64,000 bases of DNA, taken from NCBI RefSeq assembly GCF_030268005.1, contig NZ_BRZC01000004.1:186001-250000 (forward strand), given 5' to 3'. This DNA comes from Microbacterium arabinogalactanolyticum (GTDB lineage: Bacteria > Actinomycetota > Actinomycetes > Actinomycetales > Microbacteriaceae). Shown here piece after piece: positions 58,826-64,000 of this stretch. Each line of letters starts with the position of its first letter. Position 1 is the stretch's first letter. Position numbers and translations under genes: made by a program. Below the pieces are notes generated by a model. That model was not told where the DNA came from. It saw nothing but the letters and a program-made list of their open reading frames with translations, and searched no databases.

Positions 58826-58992
58826 GTCCCACTGGACTCTCCACGATCTGAGCCTCCAGGCTCACCCAGCACGGCACGATAACGACGTGCTGCCCGCGCC
58901 TTGAGCCCACTACCTCGTCTGGCGCGCCCTATACCAGCCCCCTGGGGCGACTGTCGGAGTAGTGGCCGGCGGTCGCTCTGGGGGGCTTTTCT
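58824..58992 (+). ncRNA. cluster of four hairpins, candidate structured RNA or attenuator
   Basis: The gap between 58825 and 59010 is almost fully occupied by inverted repeats: GAGTCC-CACT-GGACTC (58824-58839), TGAGCCT-CC-AGGCTCA (58849-58864), CAGCACG with CGTGCTG (58867-58892), and a long AGCCCCC/GGGGGCT stem with inner GCGAC/GTCGC (58936-58987) followed by TTTT. The last looks like an intrinsic terminator. It could be an RNA element that controls the downstream genes. Confidence 0.45.
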
Positions 58993-59009
58993 CATTGGAG
59001 CCACTACCC

Positions 59010-59105
59010 ATGTTCGACCTTGAATACGCCCTCGGCCGCATCGAATCCACCATCGACCGCCTGATCCTCTCCACCATCCCGACCACCGCGCAGGAGCTGT
59101 CATGA
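59010..59105 (+). CDS. 31-residue small ORF
   Basis: ATG 59010 with TTGGAG 10 nt upstream, and a stop that overlaps the next start (ATGA). The peptide begins MFDLEYALGRIE and is amphipathic. The start context matches that of the capsid gene. It may be a leader peptide or a real small protein. Confidence 0.5.
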   Translation: MFDLEYALGRIESTIDRLILSTIPTTAQELS

Positions 59106-59344
59106 CCGCCTACCCCGAGCCCACCGCGGCTGATCGTCGCGCCTGGTACTTCAAGAAGCAGGACGACCGGCGCCGCGCTGCATACCGCAACTCGCTCCCG
59201 CAGGGCATCACGCGCCTTCACGCCCTCCTGGACGACGCCCCGTCCCCCTGGCACGCCGAGGTGATCCGCGCCCGCATCGAGCAGGTCCGCGAGCAGAACC
59301 GCGCGAAGAACCGCCGTCGCCGTCGCGCCCGGAGCCAGTCATGA
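59102..59344 (+). CDS. small basic element protein
   Basis: An 80-residue protein with a very basic C-terminus (KNRRRRRARSQ) that suggests nucleic-acid binding. It is coupled to both neighbours by 4-nt overlaps. No family recognised. Confidence 0.6.
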   Translation: MTAYPEPTAADRRAWYFKKQDDRRRAAYRNSLPQGITRLHALLDDAPSPWHAEVIRARIEQVREQNRAKNRRRRRARSQS

Positions 59345-59850
59345 CCGCCGCGGAGAACCTGGCGCGCGCTGAAGTGGCCGCTCGCCGCATCGCTGAGCGG
59401 CTGGAAGTCTGGCTGCCGATCGTTGGCTACGAAGGCCTCTACGAGGTCTCAAGTCAGGGCCGCGTCCGCAACCCGCTCACAGGGCGCATCCTCAGGCCAG
59501 GCAGGCACAGTCCTCAGGGACACATGCGCGTCGCACTCTATCGGGACGGCGAATCGAAGGCGCTCGCCGTATCACGTCTTGTTGCCCAGGCCTTTGTCCC
59601 CAACCCGGAGGGCTACCCGCTGGTACGGCACCTCGATGGGCACCCGTCGAACAATCACATTCAGAACTTGGCGTGGGGCGACGCGGCCATGAACTTCGCG
59701 GACGCCGTTCGTCACGGCACCCTCTATCGTGCCGCCCACGGCACTCGCTCTAGGTACACCAGCGGTAAGTGCCGGTGCGACCGGTGCCTAACGGCGAACC
59801 GTGAGTATCAGCGCACTCGCGCAAAGAGGGAGACGGGAGTCACAGGATGA
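59341..59850 (+). CDS. NUMOD4/HNH endonuclease
   Basis: A 169-residue endonuclease. The NUMOD4 motif (VWLPIVGYEGLYEVSSQGRV) spans residues 23-42, followed by an HNH core RHLDGHPSNNHIQNLAWG with His97, Asn104/105 and Asn109. A zinc-type C.CDRC is near residue 140. HNH enzymes near packaging genes help cut phage DNA in HK97-type systems; here it could be a packaging nuclease or a homing enzyme. It is in a tight run of element genes. Confidence 0.88.
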   Translation: MTAAENLARAEVAARRIAERLEVWLPIVGYEGLYEVSSQGRVRNPLTGRILRPGRHSPQGHMRVALYRDGESKALAVSRLVAQAFVPNPEGYPLVRHLDGHPSNNHIQNLAWGDAAMNFADAVRHGTLYRAAHGTRSRYTSGKCRCDRCLTANREYQRTRAKRETGVTG

Positions 59851-59984
59851 CCGATAAGCCCGCCGCCCCCCAGCCCGTCTCACAGTTCGACGACCCCGGC
59901 ATCGAGCGCACCGACAAGCCGAGCATCTGGCAAGATTCGCCCGATCTGCCGTCCACCCTGACCCCACCGAAGCCCTGGAGGTAA
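59847..59984 (+). CDS. 45-residue small ORF
   Basis: A Pro/Asp-rich peptide (PGIERTDKPSIWQDSPD, ending PPKPWR) that starts inside the HNH stop codon (ATGA overlap) and ends 4 nt before the next start; its last codons (GGAGG) provide the ribosome binding site of the next gene. No function known. Confidence 0.5.
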   Translation: MTDKPAAPQPVSQFDDPGIERTDKPSIWQDSPDLPSTLTPPKPWR

Positions 59985-59988
59985 CCCG

Positions 59989-60306
59989 ATGACGACCGCC
60001 ACCACCGACACCCTGCCCGCCGTCCTGGAGCAGACCGGAGCCGCGTTCCTGCGCCTTCACATGCTGACCGCTGACGTTGCGGAGGCACAGTGGCAGCCCT
60101 CGCGCCACCCCGTCTCCAAGGAAGATACCGGCATCCGCAGCAAGGGCCTAACCCACGATCCCGTCGCGCACACGGTGCTCGACACAGGTCGTCAGCGCCT
60201 CCGTGCAGCAGTCCAGGAGGCTGAGTCAGCGATGGCTAACGCTCTCCGCGTCATGCAGGGGGCTGACGAGCGCCTTTCCGCGGCCTTGAACACCCAAAGG
60301 CCATAG
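59989..60306 (+). CDS. small element protein, about 105 aa
   Basis: A helical protein with Ala-rich amphipathic segments (DVAEAQWQPSRHPVS, VQEAESAMANALRVMQ) and GGAGG 5 nt upstream. It is the last gene of the plus-strand run. Function unknown. Confidence 0.62.
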   Translation: MTTATTDTLPAVLEQTGAAFLRLHMLTADVAEAQWQPSRHPVSKEDTGIRSKGLTHDPVAHTVLDTGRQRLRAAVQEAESAMANALRVMQGADERLSAALNTQRP

Positions 60307-60318
60307 CCCCTCAGGAGT

Positions 60319-60346
60319 CTCAGAATCTGAGCGCCCCCACTGGGGC
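60319..60346. terminator. hairpins between convergent element genes
   Basis: CTCAGA-A-TCTGAG (60319-60331) is followed by GCCCC-CACT-GGGGC. They lie 13 nt after the stop at 60306 and about 60 nt before the convergent gene. No T-run is seen. Confidence 0.4.
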
Positions 60347-60404
60347 ACCCGATAGTCATTCTGCGAGACCACAGGACGATCTGGTCAACCTGGACAGGGC
60401 CTCT

Positions 60405-61211
60405 CTAGAGGATGACAGCCTTGCGAGGCTCCTTGTCGATCCAGGCCTCACCGACCTGCCATTCGCCGTGGGCGTCCCGGTAGCGGATGGTGAACCGCAC
60501 ACCGAACAGGCGCCCGTTGCGCTTGCGCTCGCCCCTGAACTTGTTGGCGCCGACAGAAGGTCCCGGCCACTGCGTGTCGCCGACGAACTCGAAGTCTCCA
60601 AGCTCTGCCGCGATCGAGACGTCGCTAAGCTCGACGCCAGACTGCGTGTTGTTGAGTACAAACACGTCGCCGTCAAGCGGGATGACGCGCCACACTGGCC
60701 GCAGCAACGGGGTAGCTTCGCGCTCTTCCTTCATCAGTTGCAGAGCCTGCTGGCGCCCCTCAGCCCGCGCGCTCGCCACCGCCGCGTTTAGTTCTTTCGC
60801 GTGCTGCTTCGCAGCCTGGCTCACTTGATGCTCCGCGAACGACTGCGCCGCCTCGATCTTGGCTTGCGCGTCTTTCCAGGCCGCGTCAGCTGCACCTTGT
60901 AGCCGTTCGATGCGCTCCACAACCAGCGTGCTGTCCTCACGGACGGGCCGAACGTCGAGAGCATCCCACACGGCCGTGAGTTGAGCAGTGCGCTTGTCTC
61001 GGTCCTCTTCGGCCTTGGCAACAGCCTTGGTGGCGTTAGCCTGCCGCTTGGTCGTCGTGATCCGCAGGGTGCCGACCCACCGGATGCCGTGCCAGACCGG
61101 CGCCCAGAATCGCTCACGCGCGACCTTGCTGAAGCCACTAAGAATCAGCCCAGCACTCACCGCCACCAGCACGGGCAGCCAGTAGTCCTTAAGCCAGTCG
61201 ACAGCAGTCAC
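60405..61211 (-). CDS. membrane-anchored coiled-coil protein of unknown function, possible cargo
   Basis: A 268-residue protein. There is one N-terminal membrane segment (WLPVLVAVSAGLILSG, about residues 11-27), a long charged coiled coil at about 55-170, and a C-terminal beta-rich domain from LLRPVWRVIPLDGDVFVLNN to the end. No family is recognised. The isolated minus-strand position within the element and the anchor-coil-sensor-like layout are typical of accessory genes such as superinfection exclusion, but this is inference. Confidence 0.65.
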   Translation of the reverse strand: MTAVDWLKDYWLPVLVAVSAGLILSGFSKVARERFWAPVWHGIRWVGTLRITTTKRQANATKAVAKAEEDRDKRTAQLTAVWDALDVRPVREDSTLVVERIERLQGAADAAWKDAQAKIEAAQSFAEHQVSQAAKQHAKELNAAVASARAEGRQQALQLMKEEREATPLLRPVWRVIPLDGDVFVLNNTQSGVELSDVSIAAELGDFEFVGDTQWPGPSVGANKFRGERKRNGRLFGVRFTIRYRDAHGEWQVGEAWIDKEPRKAVIL

Positions 61212-61280
61212 ACTCTGAGAATATCGCCGGACACGACGAAGCCCCCGAGGGTGGCTCTCGGGGGCTATCGACGTGTCGCA

Positions 61281-61529
61281 CTACTTCTGCTTGGCTTCCA
61301 GTTCCGCGAGGCGCGCAGCCATCGCCTCCAGTTCAGCCTTCTTCTTCGCGCGGGACTTCCGACTCGCCTCGACGGCCTGCTCGCGCTTGTAGAGCGCCTT
61401 GATCGCCCGTGCCTGCTCGATGAGCCCGTCCACGCTTTCCAGGTAGGCGGCCACGTCATCCTGCTCGACGTGCCCGGCCTCCAGCTCCGCGCTGAGTGCG
61501 TTGGCCGCTGCCGTGATGTTCTTGCTCAT
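61281..61529 (-). CDS. small charged coiled-coil protein
   Basis: An 82-residue protein with GGAGG 8 nt upstream of ATG 61529. The second half is a Lys/Glu/Ala-rich coiled coil (KSRAKKKAELEAMAARLAELE). It is a candidate recombination directionality or control factor only by size and closeness to the integrase. Confidence 0.6.
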   Translation of the reverse strand: MSKNITAAANALSAELEAGHVEQDDVAAYLESVDGLIEQARAIKALYKREQAVEASRKSRAKKKAELEAMAARLAELEAKQK

Positions 61530-61627
61530 GGTGGTGTCCTCCGTAGGTGGTTGGCTTGATGATTCGATCGTGTCGTGTCCGCGGTGGCGCAGGAGCCCCG
61601 TGCACTGGACTCCCGCCGCCTCCCGAA

Positions 61628-61810
61628 CTACGCGACCCCGAAGGCCGCGTCCACCCGCGCGAGCCGAACTGCCGGGTCTGGGTCCCACGCGATCCACCGC
61701 CCCAGCCTCAGCCCGTACAGGCCTGGAATGATCGCCGGCTGCCCCACGCCACCGGCTGCGCGGTGGCCGACCTCAGCCGACCTCCGCGCCTCACCGTAGT
61801 CCCTGCTCAA
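61628..61810 (-). CDS. possible 60-residue ORF
   Basis: It starts at a TTG that overlaps the stop of the upstream gene (TTGA) and has no clear ribosome binding site. It contains RLGRWIAWDPDPAVRLARVD. It may be translated by coupling but could be spurious. Confidence 0.35.
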   Translation of the reverse strand: MSRDYGEARRSAEVGHRAAGGVGQPAIIPGLYGLRLGRWIAWDPDPAVRLARVDAAFGVA

Positions 61811-62019
61811 GCCGCCACCGCCACGCGCCGCCCGAGCTCTTCGAGAACTCCGATCAGCGGCTCGCGCATCATGTAGAGCGTGTCCTCCGCGATGAAAGCG
61901 TCCGGGTCCCGGCGCATCTCGGCGAACGTCAGGAGCGCGCGTGCATAGCCCTCTTCCTGCTCCAGCAGCTCACCAGTGGTCATCTCCGCGAACGCGGGTG
62001 CCAGGTTCTGAGTGTCCAT
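61807..62019 (-). CDS. small acidic element protein
   Basis: A 70-residue protein with GAAGGAGA 7 nt before the ATG. It is acidic (TTGELLEQEEGYARALLTFAE) and helical, without a visible HTH. It is the first gene of the minus-strand run downstream of the 62039-62057 inverted repeat. Confidence 0.6.
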   Translation of the reverse strand: MDTQNLAPAFAEMTTGELLEQEEGYARALLTFAEMRRDPDAFIAEDTLYMMREPLIGVLEELGRRVAVAA

Positions 62020-62038
62020 ATTGTATCTCCTTCACTTG

Positions 62039-62057
62039 CGACACCCCGTCGGTGTCG
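62039..62057. promoter_or_regulatory. inverted repeat upstream of the minus-strand small genes
   Basis: CGACACC and GGTGTCG form 7-bp perfect arms with a 5-nt spacer, 20 nt upstream of the ATG at 62019. It could be an operator or a hairpin in the leader of the small-gene transcript. Confidence 0.4.
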
Positions 62058-62143
62058 TTGATAGGAGCTTAGCGTCATGTTCTACTATGACGGCATACGT
62101 GCGCGTGACGTCGTTGAAAACACTGACGTCAGCCTCCGAACTC

Positions 62144-63688
62144 TCAGCCAACACTCAGGTAGTCGTCGTCCACGGGGTGCTCGATCCAGACGAAGTCCAC
62201 TCGATCCTCTGGCTTGCTGGCCGCGCCCGTACCGACCGCAGGCGACACGACGATGCTGTCGAGCATGTCCCCCAGGATGAACTGCCGCTCAGGGATGCCG
62301 CCCTCTTCCCATGCCTCGCTGAGCGTGCGCCCCGTCGCCTCCCGCACCTTGATCACTCGCGCCGGCTGACTGAGCAGACGTGCCCTGGTTGCCTTCAGCT
62401 CATCGAGCCGCGGAATCAGTTCTGCGTAGTTGGCCCCATCCCGCCCCAACGCCACCTGAACATCGGCGATCGCCTGCGCCACGCTGTCGAGCTCGCCGGC
62501 GTCGATCGGCCCCTCGATCCGCTCGGTGACCCTGTACTCATTGAGTCCGCCGATCATCCCGAGGATGACGCCCTCCACGTAGTCCTCGATGATGCGGCGG
62601 CTGATCGCCACACCGCCGCATGTCTGACCGGGAATGGCCTTGTTGCTGCACCGGAACGCATCCACGGGCCGGTTCTTCCGTGAGTTGGCGTAGAGCACAC
62701 TCCCACACTTGGAGCAGTACAACAGGCCGCTGAGCCAACTGGCCGCCTTGCGTGGCTGGTTCGGCCCGCGCTTCTTGAACCGCTCCTGCACCTGGGCCCA
62801 CAGCCCTGCATCCACCACGGGCTCCCACCGCTGAATCGGGATGCCTTGCGCATCCGCGACGGCGTGGTACTCGATGATCGGTGACCCGTCCGACCGCTTG
62901 CCGACTTCTACCTTCTGCGTCGTCCGTCCCAGCAGCGTCGGCGACTGGAGCAGCTTGCGCACGGTGGTAATGCGCCACATCCCGCCGGCAAGCCCCTCCG
63001 TCGGCGCGCCCTTCTGCCGAGCCCGCCTCAGCGCTGACATCGTCGTCGGCACGCCATCGTCATTCAGCATCCGCGTCAGGTCGGTGAGCTTGTCCCCGCG
63101 CACGAAACCCTCCAGCAGCCTGCGGGCATAGCCGGCCTCGTACGGGTCGACCACGAGGACCTTGCCACCAGCGCCAGAACGAGCCACAGCGCGATAGCCG
63201 AAGGGTGGAGACCCACCAAGCCACCGCATCTGTTCTGGGTCCGTCTGGCTGAGCACGTAGCTCCGCATCGATCTGATGCGGTCCCTGGTGCCCTCGGCCT
63301 CCATGCGCGCGACCTCAGCGATGACGGCTGCCAGGATGCCGAAGGCGGGCATGTCCGACCTCAGCCCCTCCTTGTGGAACACGAGCAGTGCGTCTGGCCT
63401 GTCCTGGAGCACGCCAACGAGCTTTGCCACAGCCGTCAGGCCCATGCGCGACCACCTCGACAATTCCCAGCTGACCAGGACGTCGGCGCGTCCGTCCGCG
63501 ATCATGGCCAGAGCTTCCTCCGCCCTCTCGCGCTCCTTGGTGCCAGTCAGCCCGTCGTCCCTGAGCACGGCGACCACGACCCAGCCCTCACGCTCGGCCA
63601 GCTTCCGGAGCTCCTTCTCCTGCCGCGCCAGGCTGACAGACTCGTCCGTGCTGCGGGAGACTCGAAGGTAGAGCACGCATCTCTTCAT
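62144..63688 (-). CDS. large serine recombinase (phage integrase)
   Basis: A 514-residue serine integrase. The resolvase domain (about 1-150) has YLRVSRS with catalytic Ser11. The recombinase domain (about 155-310) begins near LGGSPPFGYRA. A zinc ribbon has Cys325, Cys328, Cys347 and Cys357, followed by a coiled-coil insertion (about 380-450). It catalyses attP x attB joining. Its ATG lies 34 nt inside the right junction, so in the integrated state it sits just downstream of the truncated comM 5' part and may be transcribed from the comM promoter. Confidence 0.96.
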   Translation of the reverse strand: MKRCVLYLRVSRSTDESVSLARQEKELRKLAEREGWVVVAVLRDDGLTGTKERERAEEALAMIADGRADVLVSWELSRWSRMGLTAVAKLVGVLQDRPDALLVFHKEGLRSDMPAFGILAAVIAEVARMEAEGTRDRIRSMRSYVLSQTDPEQMRWLGGSPPFGYRAVARSGAGGKVLVVDPYEAGYARRLLEGFVRGDKLTDLTRMLNDDGVPTTMSALRRARQKGAPTEGLAGGMWRITTVRKLLQSPTLLGRTTQKVEVGKRSDGSPIIEYHAVADAQGIPIQRWEPVVDAGLWAQVQERFKKRGPNQPRKAASWLSGLLYCSKCGSVLYANSRKNRPVDAFRCSNKAIPGQTCGGVAISRRIIEDYVEGVILGMIGGLNEYRVTERIEGPIDAGELDSVAQAIADVQVALGRDGANYAELIPRLDELKATRARLLSQPARVIKVREATGRTLSEAWEEGGIPERQFILGDMLDSIVVSPAVGTGAASKPEDRVDFVWIEHPVDDDYLSVG

Positions 63689-63701
63689 GTGCCCATTATG
63701 C

Positions 63702-63745
63702 GCCTTTAGGTGTCCCTCGATTCATCCAGGAACAGCACGCCGCGG
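63702..63745. other. right attachment junction of the element
   Basis: The crossover TC dinucleotide is at 63722-63723. The element arm on the left reads CCTTTAGGTGTCCCTCGAT (63703-63721); to the right is comM (VLFLDE region). The two element arms, joined across GA on the minus strand, make a 19-bp-arm palindrome with 16 of 19 paired positions. Confidence 0.88.
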
Positions 63746-64000
63746 TGGGCGCGGACGATGGCGCCGGGCCGTGCCACGCGCGTGCCCCCGCCCACGAGCG
63801 CCGCCGGGGACGCGCTGTGGTGCGGCGCGACGAACGGGACAACCGGATCGAGATGCGTGATCGGCTCCCCCGCCAGCGAGCGAATCGCCGCGACCTCCAG
63901 CGCCTCCTCCTCCCGCAGCAGGGGCAGAATGCCGGGCAGCCGCCGGGCGAGCATGGTCTTGCCCGCGCCAGGGGGCCCGCTGAGCATGAGGTGATGGCCG
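63706..64000 (-). pseudogene. comM: comM (YifB) 5' fragment, truncated by the element and by the window edge
   Basis: The fragment contains Walker A ([10 protein letters not shown]) and runs to VLFLDE, the first half of Walker B. It then enters element sequence and stops after S-R-D-T (TAA at 63708-63706). The original gene would continue TPEFQ, as found at 54201. The N-terminal part lies outside the window. The product lacks the arginine finger and C-terminal domain and should be inactive. Confidence 0.92.

Larger units (their letters stand above)
54200..63723. mobile_element. 9.5-kb phiRv1-like prophage element / candidate phage satellite inserted in comM
   Basis: The element splits comM at the GA of the Walker B Asp-Glu codons. 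Contents in order: a short plus-strand module with two small genes; HK97-fold major capsid gene; a minus-strand tail-anchored protein gene; a plus-strand run of small genes including a zinc-finger protein and an HNH endonuclease; a minus-strand run of small genes; and a minus-strand serine integrase next to the right end. No large terminase, portal, protease, tail or lysis genes are visible. phiRv1 of M. tuberculosis has a similar size and also pairs a serine integrase with capsid genes. A remnant prophage is the alternative. Confidence 0.9.

Noticed and set aside
62077..62280. Plus-strand frame antisense to the integrase 3' end
   Set aside because: It mostly overlaps the real integrase gene and has no ribosome binding site.
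54200..63723. CRISPR array or cas genes in the accessory region
   Set aside because: The only repeats are a two-copy direct repeat and hairpins; there are no regularly spaced repeats with unique spacers and no cas-like proteins.

Overview
The window looks like chromosome of a high-GC actinobacterium of the Microbacteriaceae (Microbacterium-like). The evidence is the codon bias, the actinobacterial gene neighbourhoods (zincin-clpS-DUF2017, glgX-glgE-glgB, rpsB-tsf-pyrH-frr-cdsA) and the many genes that start directly after a TANNNT-type -10 box with no leader.

Layout. 1-13,000: hydrolase, acetyl-CoA hydrolase/CoA-transferase, tRNA-Arg, orn, tRNA-His, a two-component system, a three-gene membrane glycosylation operon, the zincin-clpS-DUF2017 operon, a small kinase, a YtfJ-like protein and dinB. 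13,000-17,500: SPW membrane protein with a TetR regulator, then gatC-gatA-gatB. 17,550-23,330: a polyamine-type ABC transporter with a divergent FadR-type regulator and a cache-domain sensor. 23,380-33,170: acyl-CoA ligase, DEAD-box helicase, small kinase and GNAT genes, ligA, mnmA and a cysteine desulfurase. 33,270-39,700: glgX-glgE-glgB. 39,720-46,010: YbbN-like thioredoxin, membrane lipoprotein fusion, AI-2E family permease, hydrolase, SLT transglycosylase and DivIVA-domain protein. 46,010-50,430: cdsA, frr, pyrH, tsf and rpsB. 50,750-54,200: M23-like protein, xerC, dprA and the 3' part of comM.

The main novelty is a 9.5-kb integrated element (54,200-63,723) that splits comM at its Walker B codons. 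It encodes a large serine integrase, an HK97-fold major capsid protein, an NUMOD4/HNH endonuclease and about a dozen small proteins. I see no large terminase, portal, protease or tail genes. In size and content it resembles the phiRv1-type prophage-like elements of Mycobacterium tuberculosis and is best read as a candidate phage satellite. Both att junctions can be read to the base. The deduced attP is a near-perfect 19-bp-arm palindrome around a GA dinucleotide, and joining the host flanks restores comM in frame. The element also carries two convergent minus-strand membrane-protein genes that could be cargo, a run of RNA hairpins, and direct repeats.
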